Shown: positions 9,042 to 17,243, counted from the stretch's first letter. The stretch: 64,000 nt of DNA from Caballeronia cordobensis (GCF_001544575.2 NZ_FCNY02000024.1:43029-107028); one strand, 5' to 3'. Notes: generated from the letters alone by a model not told the origin. Program-made: numbers and translations.

Positions 9042-10484
9042 ATGCGAGAAAAAAATCACGGTTTGTTTGCTTGGCTGGCACGTTGTCTCGATGTAAGTCT
9101 CATCATTGCGGGCGGGTTGATCGCGCATGACCTACGCTTTTCGTCGCTCGATATCAGCGACATCGAAAGGCTCCTGATCGCGTTCAATTCCGCACTCGCT
9201 CTCGTTCTCTTCCCCGCATTCGGCGTGTACGAAACCTGGCGCGGCAAGCCGCTCGCGGAGATGTTCGCGCGCGTCACGCTCGCGTGGATGGCTGTCGTGG
9301 CGGCAGGCCTCCTGCTCGCCTTCACGCTGCATCGGATGGATGCGGTGTCGCGCCTCTGGTTCGCCTATTCGACGCTCATTTCCGGCGCGCTCATCATCGC
9401 GGCGAAGCTGGTCGCCTACTCGGCGCTGCGCCTGATGCGTGGCCGCGGGCTGAATCAGCGCACCGTGGCGATCGTCGGCGCGCAAGGCTTTTCACGAACG
9501 CTGCTCGCGCATCTGTGCAGCACGCCCGAGCAAGGCTTCACGCCCGTGTGCGTGCTCGATACGACCAGCGACGAAGAACTTCAGGCGACCGGCCTCGACG
9601 CCGTGCCCGCGCCGACGACCGCTGTCGGCATGGGAGGCAATCGTTTGCCTGTGCTGAACGACTTCGATGAACTCGTGGACAAGATCCGCGCCGAGGAAAT
9701 CAACGAAGTCTGGCTCGCCCTGCCGCTATCGCAGGAGCACACCATCTACCGCTTCGTGCATGCATTGCGCCACGACTTCGTGAATCTGCGGCTGATTCCG
9801 GACACGCGCAGCATCTCGCTCTTCAATCATTCGATGACCGACGTCGCGGGGCTCGCCACCATCAACCTGACGACTTCGCCCGGCAATAGCTTGCAGATGT
9901 GGCCGAAGCTGGTCTTCGACCGCCTTTTCGCCGCGACCGCGATCCTGGCGCTCGCGCCACTCCTCATCGCGATTTCGATCGCCGTGAAAGCGACGTCGAA
10001 GGGCCCGGTGTTCTTCACGCAGCATCGCAAGGGCGCGGACGGGCGGCCGTTTCGCATCTACAAATTCCGTTCGATGGCGGTGCACCAGGAAAACACGGGC
10101 CACGTCACGCAGGCGACGCGCAACGATCCGCGCGTGACGAAGGTCGGCGCATTTCTGCGGCGCACGAGCCTCGACGAGCTGCCGCAGTTTTTCAACGTGC
10201 TGTTCGGGCATATGTCGGTGGTCGGTCCGCGTCCGCATGCGCTGGAGCACGACGATCTGTACAAGGATCTCGTCTACGGCTACATGTTCCGCTACCGCAT
10301 CAAGCCGGGCATCACGGGCTGGGCGCAGGTGAACGGCTATCGCGGCGCGACGGAAAAAGTCGAGAAGATGCAAAGCCGCGTCAAGTTCGACCTTTTCTAC
10401 ATCCACAACTGGTCGTTCTGGTTCGACATCAAGATCGTCGCGATGACGATGTTCAAGGGATTCATCGGACGCAACGCGTTTTGA
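9042..10484 (+). CDS. Undecaprenyl-phosphate hexose-1-phosphate transferase (WcaJ/PglC superfamily)
   Basis: 480 residues, the length of WcaJ-type enzymes that start exopolysaccharide repeat units by moving a hexose-1-phosphate, usually glucose, to undecaprenyl phosphate. Four N-terminal membrane segments lie within about residues 10-125. A CoA-binding-like Rossmann domain follows (about 140-260). A fifth hydrophobic segment at about 290-315 leads into the catalytic domain with YKFRSM, RRTSLDELPQFFNVLFGHM, SVVGPRPHALEH and PGITGWAQVNGYRG, the family hallmarks. It follows the Crp/Fnr gene by 12 bases. No other polysaccharide genes are adjacent, so it may serve a locus elsewhere. Confidence 0.92.
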   Translation: MREKNHGLFAWLARCLDVSLIIAGGLIAHDLRFSSLDISDIERLLIAFNSALALVLFPAFGVYETWRGKPLAEMFARVTLAWMAVVAAGLLLAFTLHRMDAVSRLWFAYSTLISGALIIAAKLVAYSALRLMRGRGLNQRTVAIVGAQGFSRTLLAHLCSTPEQGFTPVCVLDTTSDEELQATGLDAVPAPTTAVGMGGNRLPVLNDFDELVDKIRAEEINEVWLALPLSQEHTIYRFVHALRHDFVNLRLIPDTRSISLFNHSMTDVAGLATINLTTSPGNSLQMWPKLVFDRLFAATAILALAPLLIAISIAVKATSKGPVFFTQHRKGADGRPFRIYKFRSMAVHQENTGHVTQATRNDPRVTKVGAFLRRTSLDELPQFFNVLFGHMSVVGPRPHALEHDDLYKDLVYGYMFRYRIKPGITGWAQVNGYRGATEKVEKMQSRVKFDLFYIHNWSFWFDIKIVAMTMFKGFIGRNAF

Positions 10485-10561
10485 CCGGCGCGCGCGACGG
10501 CCCGAAAAAAGCGATATCGTGACTGCATCGCCATGGGACCGTGGCCGCGAGGAAATCGATC

Positions 10562-10948
10562 ATGTTCGGCAGACACGCGCATCGGACGCCGCGCGAGGGC
10601 GCGGCCCTTCACGTCGCGGGCGGCACGCAGGGCGAACGAAAGAAACGCCGCCGCATGTCCGACTCCGGCCATTTACGGCTCGCGATACTCGAATCGATCG
10701 GCGAATGCGCGCGCGATGCGGAGGGCGTCATCGAGGCGCTCACGGCGCGCGGCGGCGGCTTCTACGGCCCGAGCCCGGGTTTTGTCTACCCGATGCTGTC
10801 GCTGCTCGAAGATCAGGGCTACATCGCGGCGAATGAGCCCCATGAGCCGGGTGGCGCGCGCAGGCGCTACACGATCACGCGCACCGGACGCCGTTATCTC
10901 GACGAGAACCAGCCCTTTCTGAACGCGATCAGCGTGGAGGACGGCTGA
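10562..10948 (+). CDS. PadR family transcriptional regulator
   Basis: 128 residues from ATG 10562, with GAGGA at 10549-10553; a GTG at 10541 is the less likely start. After a basic N-terminal arm of about 33 residues comes a PadR winged helix: GHLRLAILESIGE, then PSPGFVYPMLSLLEDQGYI, the family motif with the recognition helix, and RRRYTITRTGRRYL in the wing. The C-terminal dimerisation helix is short. PadR proteins are usually ligand-responsive repressors of neighbouring transport or detoxification genes. No clear target is adjacent. It ends 27 bases before the convergent rpiA stop. Confidence 0.87.
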   Translation: MFGRHAHRTPREGAALHVAGGTQGERKKRRRMSDSGHLRLAILESIGECARDAEGVIEALTARGGGFYGPSPGFVYPMLSLLEDQGYIAANEPHEPGGARRRYTITRTGRRYLDENQPFLNAISVEDG

Positions 10949-10975
10949 CCCTCCCGTCCCCGCGCGCCTGAGTCC

Positions 10976-11665
10976 TTACTTGTAGTCGATCCGCTCGACG
11001 CCCGTTTCCGTACCGAGCAGGCAGATATTCGCGCCGCGCGCGGCGAAGAGCCCGACCGTCACGACGCCCGGCCACGCGTTGATCTGCGCTTCGAGCGCGC
11101 GCGGATCGGCGATCTTCAGGCCTTTCACGTCGATGATCTCGTTGCCGTTGTCGGTGATGTACGGCGCGCCGTCCTTGTTCACGCGCAGCACCGGCACGCC
11201 GCCGAGCGCCGCGAGCTGGCGGCCGACCGCGGTACGCGCCATCGGCACGACTTCGACGGGCAGCGGGAACGCGCCCATCACCGGCACGCGCTTGCTCGCA
11301 TCGGCGATGCACACGAACACGTCCGCCACCGATGCGACGATTTTCTCGCGCGTCAGCGCGCCGCCGCCGCCTTTGATCATCGCGCCGCTGGCGTCGATTT
11401 CATCGGCGCCGTCGACGTACACGGGAAGCGACTCGATATCGTTCAGATCGAACACCTGGATGCCGTGCGACTGCAGCCGCGCCGTGCTCGCGAGCGAGCT
11501 CGACACCGCGCCGCGATAACGCGCCTTCGATTTCGCGAGCGCGTCGATGAAGCAATTGGCCGTCGATCCGGTGCCGACGCCGATGATCGCGCCTTCCGGC
11601 ACGTTCGCGTTCACGTAGTCGGCGGCGGCTTGGCCGACCAGTTGCTTGAGTTCGTCTTGAGTCAT
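10976..11665 (-). CDS. rpiA: Ribose-5-phosphate isomerase A
   Basis: 229 residues, the normal size. RpiA interconverts ribose-5-phosphate and ribulose-5-phosphate in the pentose phosphate pathway, in the cytoplasm. Motifs: IIGVGTGSTANCFIDAL (phosphate loop), VYVDGADEIDASGAMIKGGG with the catalytic Asp and following Lys region, and REKIVASVADVFVCIAD. ATG 11665 is chosen as the start because the frame continues upstream with no conserved sequence. It is the last gene of a minus-strand series running rnr, rlmB, amidase, SirB2, rpiA, but a 65-base gap with a direct repeat suggests its own promoter. Confidence 0.96.
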   Translation of the reverse strand: MTQDELKQLVGQAAADYVNANVPEGAIIGVGTGSTANCFIDALAKSKARYRGAVSSSLASTARLQSHGIQVFDLNDIESLPVYVDGADEIDASGAMIKGGGGALTREKIVASVADVFVCIADASKRVPVMGAFPLPVEVVPMARTAVGRQLAALGGVPVLRVNKDGAPYITDNGNEIIDVKGLKIADPRALEAQINAWPGVVTVGLFAARGANICLLGTETGVERIDYK

Positions 11666-11679
11666 GGGAGCGGTGATGC

Positions 11680-11709
11680 TTATCGGAGAAAACTGAGATT
11701 TTATCGGAG
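11680..11709. repeat. 9-base direct repeat upstream of rpiA
   Basis: TTATCGGAG occurs at 11680-11688 and again at 11701-11709, exactly 21 bases apart, which is two helical turns. It lies 15-44 bases before the rpiA start. A protein binding one face of the DNA twice is possible; no known factor is assigned. Confidence 0.4.
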
Positions 11710-11730
11710 CGCGCCGTCGGGTCTCGCGGA

Positions 11731-12126
11731 TCACGCAAACGCGCGCAGGAAGCCGAGCGGATCGTGCGAACGCGCGACCGACGCGATGAACGCGAACACG
11801 ATGATCGCCAGCACGCCATACGCGGCGCGCGCCCCTTTCGTGCGGCCGCGTTTGAGCGCCAGCGTGCCGAGCACGATATAGACGACGAGCCCCGCGATTT
11901 TCGCGCCGAGCCACGCGGCATTCGCGCTGAAGCCGATAATCGCGACCAGCGCGATTGCGCTCGCGAGCAGAAGCGTGTCGACGATGTGCGGGAGGATCCT
12001 GGCCGGGCGCGCGGCGAGCAGGCGCGAATCCATCAGCATCCAGATCCAGCGCAGCACGAATCCGGCGATGGAGATGCCTGCGCAGGCCATGTGGATCGCG
12101 CGCAGCGGGAGGAAATAGTCGCCCAT
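11731..12126 (-). CDS. SirB2-like integral membrane protein
   Basis: 131 residues from ATG 12126. Four hydrophobic helices are evident: about residues 5-27, 45-65, 72-92 and 105-122. The pattern LRAIHMACAGISIAGFVLR with a conserved His and later RILPHIVDTLLLASAIAL matches the SirB family (named for an invasion regulator in Salmonella, role in most bacteria unknown). It begins 13 bases after the stop of the amidase gene, so the two are probably cotranscribed. Confidence 0.82.
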   Translation of the reverse strand: MGDYFLPLRAIHMACAGISIAGFVLRWIWMLMDSRLLAARPARILPHIVDTLLLASAIALVAIIGFSANAAWLGAKIAGLVVYIVLGTLALKRGRTKGARAAYGVLAIIVFAFIASVARSHDPLGFLRAFA

Positions 12127-12139
12127 CGTGAATTCCTTG

Positions 12140-12964
12140 TCAGTTGGCGAAGTACTTGTCGAGGAGTGCCTGGGCGATGGCGTCGCTTTCCGCGTCCGCA
12201 CTGCCCGCGTAGTCCGACGGGCGGAAATGCATCTGGAAGGCGCTGAAGACGCGGCGCGTCTTTTCGTCGAGCACGCCGTCGGTCGCGACGTCGTAGCCGT
12301 AGCGCTTCAGCTTCTCCTGCAACGCGCGCACGTCGGCGGGCGCTCGTTTGTCGCGGCCGGCGAGATGCGCGGCGACGTCCGCGTCGTCGGGCCAGGCGCC
12401 TACGCCGGCATCGTACAGCGCGCGCCAGGGAAAGAGCGGCCCCGGGTCGATCTTGCGTTGCGGCGCGATGTCGCTATGTCCGACGACGCGCGTCGGCGGT
12501 ATCGCGTAGCGTGCGACGATATCGCGCGAAAGGGCGATGAGCGCCTCGATTTGCGCGGGCGGGTACGGTTGCCATTTGCCGTCGCCGATGGGACCGAGGT
12601 TCACGTTCTCGATACCGATCGACGAAGCGTTCAGCTCGGTCGCGCCTTGCCAGGCACTCACGCCGGCGTGCCAGGCGCGCTGGCTTTCGGGCACCAGTTG
12701 GTAGACGACCGGCTCGTTCTTCTCGATGCGCGGGGCGTCCGGGACGACGTAGTGGACGCTGACGGCATCGCCCGTGAGCACTTCGATGGAACGCGCTTCG
12801 TCGATCTCGGTGTAATGCATCACGAGAAAACGGATGCGGGAGTCGGCGTTCTTCGCGTGGTAGCGCGTGTCGGCGATGTAGGTGGTGCGGTCGATCTGGG
12901 TGGTTGTGCAGGCGGTGAGCAGGCATGCCGAGAGCAATGCGGCGAGGCGCAACGGCGTTTTCAT
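12140..12964 (-). CDS. N-acetylmuramoyl-L-alanine amidase, AmiD-like lipoprotein
   Basis: 274 residues from ATG 12964 (a GTG lies three codons upstream). The signal peptide ends in the lipobox LLTAC, so the protein should be a lipoprotein facing the periplasm. The amidase_2 domain (about residues 45-190) has LVMHYTEI and SSIGIENVN, followed by RVVGHSDIAPQRKIDPG with the zinc-ligand His and Asp/Lys pattern. A C-terminal peptidoglycan-binding domain is seen as LQEKLKRYGYDVATDGVLD. The enzyme cleaves the amide bond between N-acetylmuramic or anhydromuramic acid and L-alanine during wall turnover. It sits 12 bases after rlmB. Confidence 0.9.
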   Translation of the reverse strand: MKTPLRLAALLSACLLTACTTTQIDRTTYIADTRYHAKNADSRIRFLVMHYTEIDEARSIEVLTGDAVSVHYVVPDAPRIEKNEPVVYQLVPESQRAWHAGVSAWQGATELNASSIGIENVNLGPIGDGKWQPYPPAQIEALIALSRDIVARYAIPPTRVVGHSDIAPQRKIDPGPLFPWRALYDAGVGAWPDDADVAAHLAGRDKRAPADVRALQEKLKRYGYDVATDGVLDEKTRRVFSAFQMHFRPSDYAGSADAESDAIAQALLDKYFAN

Positions 12965-12976
12965 GCGGGTCACGGC

Positions 12977-13720
12977 TTACTTCTTCACCGCCCTCTGCCT
13001 CACCGCCTCAAACAAACAAACCCCCGACGCCACCGAAACATTGAGACTTTCAACCGTCCCCGCCATCGGAATATTCATGATCTCGTCGCACGTCTCGCGC
13101 GTCAGGCGACGCATCCCCTCACCCTCCGCGCCGACGACGATCGCCACCGGGCCATCCAGCTTCGTGTCGTAGAGCGAAGCCGTCGCCTCGCCGGCCGTGC
13201 CGATCACCCAGACGCCCGCGTCTTTCAACTCGCGCAGCGCGCGCGCCAGATTCGTCACGGTGATGTACGGCACGCTTTCCGCCGCGCCGCTCGCCACTTT
13301 CGCGGCCGTCGCATTCAAGCCCGCCGACCGGTCGCGCGGCGCGATCACCGCATGCGCGCCCGCCGCATCCGCGACGCGCAGACACGCGCCGAGGTTATGC
13401 GGATCGGTGACGCCGTCGAGCACCAGCAAGAGCGGCGTGCCCGAAATGCCGTCGAGCAGTTCGGCCAGATTCTGCGCGAGCGGCAAATCATGCGCGCGCG
13501 CGACCACGCCCTGATGCTGAACGTTGCCCGACAACCCCCACAGGCGCGCTTCGTCCGCCGCGATCAGCCGCACGCCCGCTTCCTTCGCGGTCCGCAGAAA
13601 GTCCTGCATGCGCCGATCCTTGCGCGACGGGTCGTACAGCACCTCCTCGATCGACGATGCATCCGCGCGCAAACGCGCGGTGACTGCGTGAAAACCGTAT
13701 AGAACCTTGAGACGTGACAT
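12977..13720 (-). CDS. rlmB: 23S rRNA (guanosine-2251-2'-O-)-methyltransferase
   Basis: 247 residues, a SpoU-class enzyme that methylates G2251 of the 23S rRNA P-loop. The N-terminal substrate-binding domain begins LKVLYGFHAVTARLRA. The C-terminal SPOUT knot has LLVLDGVTDPHNLGACLRVA (motif 1), IVVGAEGEGMRRL (motif 2) and IPMAGTVESLNVSVASGV (motif 3), all complete. In many proteobacteria rlmB follows rnr, as here. The likely terminator between them suggests that part of the transcription starts freshly at rlmB. Confidence 0.96.
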   Translation of the reverse strand: MSRLKVLYGFHAVTARLRADASSIEEVLYDPSRKDRRMQDFLRTAKEAGVRLIAADEARLWGLSGNVQHQGVVARAHDLPLAQNLAELLDGISGTPLLLVLDGVTDPHNLGACLRVADAAGAHAVIAPRDRSAGLNATAAKVASGAAESVPYITVTNLARALRELKDAGVWVIGTAGEATASLYDTKLDGPVAIVVGAEGEGMRRLTRETCDEIMNIPMAGTVESLNVSVASGVCLFEAVRQRAVKK

Positions 13721-13747
13721 GACTGATCCGAACCTTCGCTGAGAACT

Positions 13748-13790
13748 TGAAAAACACGACGCGGCCCGAAGCAATCGCCATCGGGCCGCG
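13748..13790 (-). terminator. Stem-loop after rnr, probable terminator
   Basis: CGCGGCCCGA at 13760-13769 pairs perfectly with TCGGGCCGCG at 13781-13790. On the minus strand the hairpin is followed by TCGTG and five T residues. It lies between rnr and rlmB and may be a partial terminator. Confidence 0.65.
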
Positions 13791-13846
13791 CGTATTCGTT
13801 GGGCGGCGTCGTGCGCGCCGCTCGTTTATGGTTTCCTGATGCCTGT

Positions 13847-16399
13847 TTACCGCTTTTTGCGCGCCGCGCGTCCGCTCGACGCCGTCTTCGCCGTACCGCG
13901 CTTCTTCGGCGCGCCCGCACGCGCACCGGCGCCGGGCGCAGCGCCCTTCTTCGTGCCGCCGCGCGCGCGCGTGCTCGGCATGTCGTCGTCGGGCAACGGT
14001 CGAATGCGCGGACCCGAAAGCCCGCCGCCGCCCGACGCCAGCTCCGCACCGCCCGCCGGCGACGCCGACGGACGCGGCGACGGCGGCTTCACCGGCGTAT
14101 CGCGCACGAGACGGAAATCGATCTTGCGCGCATCGAGATCGACGCGGCTCACCTGCACGCGCACGCGATCCGACATGCGGTAGCGGATACCGGTGCGCTC
14201 GCCGCGCAGCTCGTTCTTGATCTCGTCGTACTGGAAGTAGTCGGAGCCGAGTTCGGTCACATGCACGAGCCCTTCGATGAACAGCGAATCCAGTTGCACG
14301 AAGATGCCGAACGTCGTCACGCCGTTCACCATGCCGCCATATTCCTCGCCGAGCTTGTCGCGCATGAAGTAGCACTTGAGCCATGCTTCGACGTCGCGCG
14401 AGGCTTCGTCGGCGCGCCGTTCGTTCGACGAGCAGTGCAGCCCCAGCTCCTCCCAGATCGCCACGCTGTTGCGCGCGCGGCCGCGCGCCGTGTCGTCGGC
14501 TCTCTGCATTTCGCGTGCGGCCTTCGTGAGGCCGGTGCTCAGCGAGACATCGTGACCGACGTCCGGCAGATACTTCTTGCCCTGCAGGATCGCGTAGATC
14601 GCGCGATGCGTGAGCAAGTCGGGATAACGGCGAATCGGGCTCGTGAAGTGCGCGTACGCCTCATACGCGAGACCGAAATGGCCGATGTTGTCGGGGCTGT
14701 ACACGGCCTGCTGCATCGAGCGCAGCACCATCGATTGCAGCATCTGCGCGTCGGGCCGGTCGCGAATCTGCGCGATCAACGCGGCATAGTCGCTCGCGTG
14801 CGGCTTGTCGCCGCCGGTCAGCGTCAGGCCGACGCCGCGCAGAAACGCGCGCAGATTCTCGAGCTTTTCTTCCGTCGGGCCCGCATGCACGCGATACAGC
14901 CCCGGATGCTTGTTGCGCTTCAGAAAATCCGCCGCGCAGACGTTCGCCGCGAGCATGCACTCCTCGATCAGCCGATGCGCGTCGTTGCGATGACGCGGCA
15001 CGATCTGCTCGATCTTGCCCTGCGAATTCACGACGATATACGTCTCGGTCGTGTCGAAATCGATCGCGCCGCGTTTCTGGCGCGCGGCATGCAGCGCCTT
15101 GTAGACGCCATACAGATTTTGCAGATGCGGCAGCAGATCGGCGCGCTTCGCCGCTTCCGGGCCCTTCGTGTTGGTGAGCACGGCCGCGACTTCAGTGTAG
15201 GTCAGCCGCGCGGACGAATGCATCACGCCCGGATAGAACTGATACGCCTTGATCTCGCCGCGCGCGGTGATGACCATGTCGCACACGAGCACGCAGCGAT
15301 CGACATGCGGATTCAGCGAGCACAACCCGTTCGACAGCTTTTCCGGCAGCATCGGAATCACGCGGCGCGGGAAGTACACCGAGGTGCTGCGATCGAGCGC
15401 GTCGATGTCGAGCGCTTCGTTCGGGCGCACGTAATGCGAGACATCGGCGATCGCGACCAGCAGACGGAAACCCTGCCCGCGTCCGACCGCGACCGGCTCG
15501 CAATACACGGCGTCGTCGAAATCGCGCGCGTCTTCGCCGTCGATGGTGACGAGCGGCACGTCGCGCAAATCGACGCGATGGCGAATATCCACCGGACGCA
15601 CTTCATCGGGCAGCTTCGCGGCGGAGGCGAGCGCGGCATCGCTGAACTCATGCGGCACGCCGTATTTGCGCACGGCGATCTCGATTTCCATGCCGGGATC
15701 GTCGATATCGCCGATCACTTCGATCACGCGCCCGAGCGGCTGCGAATGGCGGCTCGGGAAATCCGTCAGATCGACGGACACCACTTGCCCGACCTTCGCC
15801 TTCTTCGGATTTTGCGTGATGAGGATGTCGTGCCCGATGCGCTTGTCTTCCGGCACGAGAATGAGCGCGCCGTTTTCGTTGACGAGCCGCCCGATCACGC
15901 GCTTGTTCGCGCGCTCGGTCACTTCGACGATATGCCCTTCCGGCCGCCCGCGCCTGTCATACCCGACGATGCGCGCCAGCACGCGGTCGTTGTGCATGAC
16001 CTTCTGCATTTCGCCGTTGGGCAGGAAGAGATCGTCCTGGCCGTCATCGCGAATCAGGAAGCCGAAGCCGTCGCGATGCCCTTGCACGCGGCCCGCCACG
16101 AAATTCGACGGATGCGTGAGTTGATAGTGGCCGCGCTTGTCGAGGCGGATCTGCCCGTCGCGTTCCATGGCCGCCAGTCGCTTGAAAAATCCTTCGCGCT
16201 CCTGGCGCTTGATCGACAGCGCTTCGGCGATGTCGTTCGCGGCATGCGGTGTCTCGCTCGTGCGCAGCACGCCGAGAATTTCTTCGCGGCTCGGAATCGG
16301 ATACGGATATTTGCTCAAGGGCGTAGTCGTGATTTTTCTCGTTGGACGGGACTTTTGCGGTGCTTTGCAAACAGGAAGGCGGTCATCGTTGCGAGTCAT
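13847..16399 (-). CDS. rnr: Ribonuclease R
   Basis: 850 residues. A processive 3'-5' exoribonuclease that degrades structured RNA and matures rRNA and tmRNA. Domain order: N-terminal winged helix (about 38-95), two cold-shock/OB domains (about 100-270), RNB catalytic domain (about 290-620) with IDGEDARDFDDAVY holding the metal-binding aspartates, then an S1 domain (about 680-765) and a Lys/Arg/Ala-rich tail ending RAARKKR. ATG 16399 has AAGGA upstream and is chosen. Homologues are often annotated from the TTG at 16318, which would remove 27 residues. It is convergent with nothing and divergent from the tRNA-Leu cluster. Confidence 0.96.
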   Translation of the reverse strand: MTRNDDRLPVCKAPQKSRPTRKITTTPLSKYPYPIPSREEILGVLRTSETPHAANDIAEALSIKRQEREGFFKRLAAMERDGQIRLDKRGHYQLTHPSNFVAGRVQGHRDGFGFLIRDDGQDDLFLPNGEMQKVMHNDRVLARIVGYDRRGRPEGHIVEVTERANKRVIGRLVNENGALILVPEDKRIGHDILITQNPKKAKVGQVVSVDLTDFPSRHSQPLGRVIEVIGDIDDPGMEIEIAVRKYGVPHEFSDAALASAAKLPDEVRPVDIRHRVDLRDVPLVTIDGEDARDFDDAVYCEPVAVGRGQGFRLLVAIADVSHYVRPNEALDIDALDRSTSVYFPRRVIPMLPEKLSNGLCSLNPHVDRCVLVCDMVITARGEIKAYQFYPGVMHSSARLTYTEVAAVLTNTKGPEAAKRADLLPHLQNLYGVYKALHAARQKRGAIDFDTTETYIVVNSQGKIEQIVPRHRNDAHRLIEECMLAANVCAADFLKRNKHPGLYRVHAGPTEEKLENLRAFLRGVGLTLTGGDKPHASDYAALIAQIRDRPDAQMLQSMVLRSMQQAVYSPDNIGHFGLAYEAYAHFTSPIRRYPDLLTHRAIYAILQGKKYLPDVGHDVSLSTGLTKAAREMQRADDTARGRARNSVAIWEELGLHCSSNERRADEASRDVEAWLKCYFMRDKLGEEYGGMVNGVTTFGIFVQLDSLFIEGLVHVTELGSDYFQYDEIKNELRGERTGIRYRMSDRVRVQVSRVDLDARKIDFRLVRDTPVKPPSPRPSASPAGGAELASGGGGLSGPRIRPLPDDDMPSTRARGGTKKGAAPGAGARAGAPKKRGTAKTASSGRAARKKR

Positions 16400-16485
16400 T
16401 CTAACACCCGTCCTTTAAGCGCCACGGGGCTTGCGGGCCGAGCGCGCCCGTCCCGCGCGGCGCGATGCGCATTGCGTCGAAACGC

Positions 16486-16513
16486 TTGACAGACGCAAAG
16501 AGCCCGCTATAAT
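16486..16513 (+). promoter_or_regulatory. Sigma-70 promoter of the first tRNA-Leu
   Basis: TTGACA at 16486-16491 and TATAAT at 16508-16513, both perfect consensus, with a 16-base spacer. The -10 box ends 30 bases before the tRNA. Confidence 0.85.
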
Positions 16514-16543
16514 TGCGTTCTCTGCTGTTAAGCAACGCGCCTT

Positions 16544-16630
16544 GCCCAGGTGGCGGAATTGGTAGACGCACTAGGTTCAGGTCCTAGCGGTGGCAACACC
16601 GTGGAGGTTCGAGTCCTCTCTTGGGCACCA
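16544..16630 (+). tRNA. tRNA-Leu(CAG), copy 1
   Basis: 87 bases with the long class-II variable arm typical of leucine tRNA and an encoded CCA end. The anticodon stem CTAGG/CCTAG encloses TTCAGGT, giving anticodon CAG, which reads CUG, the dominant leucine codon of GC-rich genomes. The T-arm has GGTTCGAGTCC. The acceptor stem has one G-T wobble because base 16621 is T. Confidence 0.97.
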
Positions 16631-16642
16631 GATGTCGGAACA

Positions 16643-16670
16643 AGCCACCTTCGGGTGGCTTTTTCTTTTT
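16643..16670 (+). terminator. Terminator of tRNA-Leu copy 1
   Basis: A perfect 7-base stem AGCCACC/GGTGGCT closed by a TTCG tetraloop, followed by TTTTCTTTTT. Confidence 0.88.
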
Positions 16671-16717
16671 GTGCGGAGACCGTGTTTTTGTTTCAGATGC
16701 GTTGTATGACGTTTCGA

Positions 16718-16745
16718 TTGACACGGCGTCCGTTCCCGCTAAAAT
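16718..16745 (+). promoter_or_regulatory. Promoter of tRNA-Leu copy 2
   Basis: TTGACA at 16718-16723, 16-base spacer, TAAAAT at 16740-16745. It lies inside the spacer between copies 1 and 2. The -10 box is one base away from the TATAAT that precedes copy 1. Confidence 0.8.
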
Positions 16746-16767
16746 AGCGGGCTCGCTGTACCCCTTG

Positions 16768-16854
16768 GCCCAGGTGGCGGAATTGGTAGACGCACTAGGT
16801 TCAGGTCCTAGCGGTGGCAACACCGTGGAGGTTCGAGTCCTCTCTTGGGCACCA
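16768..16854 (+). tRNA. tRNA-Leu(CAG), copy 2
   Basis: Identical to copy 1 over all 87 bases, including the G-T wobble in the acceptor stem and the encoded CCA. Confidence 0.97.
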
Positions 16855-16866
16855 GATGTCGGAACA

Positions 16867-16894
16867 AGCCACCTTCGGGTGGCTTTTTCTTTTT
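16867..16894 (+). terminator. Terminator of tRNA-Leu copy 2
   Basis: Exact copy of the terminator after copy 1: stem AGCCACC/GGTGGCT, TTCG loop, T-rich tail. Confidence 0.88.
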
Positions 16895-16941
16895 GTGCGG
16901 AGACCGTGTTTTTGTTTCAGATGCGTTGTATGACGTTTCGA

Positions 16942-16969
16942 TTGACACGGCGTCCGTTCCCGCTAAAAT
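16942..16969 (+). promoter_or_regulatory. Promoter of tRNA-Leu copy 3
   Basis: TTGACA at 16942-16947 and TAAAAT at 16964-16969, identical to the promoter of copy 2. Confidence 0.8.
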
Positions 16970-16991
16970 AGCGGGCTCGCTGTACCCCTTG

Positions 16992-17078
16992 GCCCAGGTG
17001 GCGGAATTGGTAGACGCACTAGGTTCAGGTCCTAGCGGTGGCAACACCGTGGAGGTTCGAGTCCTCTCCTGGGCACCA
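16992..17078 (+). tRNA. tRNA-Leu(CAG), copy 3
   Basis: Same as copies 1 and 2 except C instead of T at 17069, which turns the acceptor-stem G-T wobble into a G-C pair. Anticodon CAG; CCA encoded. The downstream sequence differs from that after copies 1 and 2, marking the end of the repeat. Confidence 0.97.
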
Positions 17079-17126
17079 AGGTCCTTCTTTCGCGAGACGC
17101 TTGAATAAGCGCATCGCAAGCAAAAA

Positions 17127-17152
17127 CCCCACGCATTGTCGTGGGGTTTTTT
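17127..17152 (+). terminator. Terminator after tRNA-Leu copy 3
   Basis: CCCCACG pairs with CGTGGGG across a CATTGT loop, followed by six T residues. It ends the tRNA-Leu(CAG) cluster. Confidence 0.88.
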
Positions 17153-17243
17153 GTTTTCCGGCTGCCCTTTCCCGAAACGCGAAACGGCCGCCCGCGCACG
17201 AAGCGAGGCGGCCGGTTCAGGGCCGCCAAAACTTCCGTCCGGG

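Larger units (their letters stand above)
16544..17078 (+). repeat. Tandem 224-base repeat carrying three tRNA-Leu genes
   Basis: The unit 16544-16767 (tRNA plus 137-base spacer) is repeated at 16768-16991 with no difference seen, and the tRNA part is repeated again at 16992-17078. Each spacer contains a terminator and the promoter for the next copy, so every tRNA is its own transcription unit. The third tRNA differs from the first two at one base. Confidence 0.92.

Noticed and set aside
13799..16489. 896-codon plus-strand frame
   Set aside because: Antisense shadow of rnr with no recognised motif.
16550..17108. Several open frames on both strands with repeated translations
   Set aside because: They run through the three tRNA-Leu genes and their identical spacers; the repetition comes from the 224-base unit, not from a protein family.
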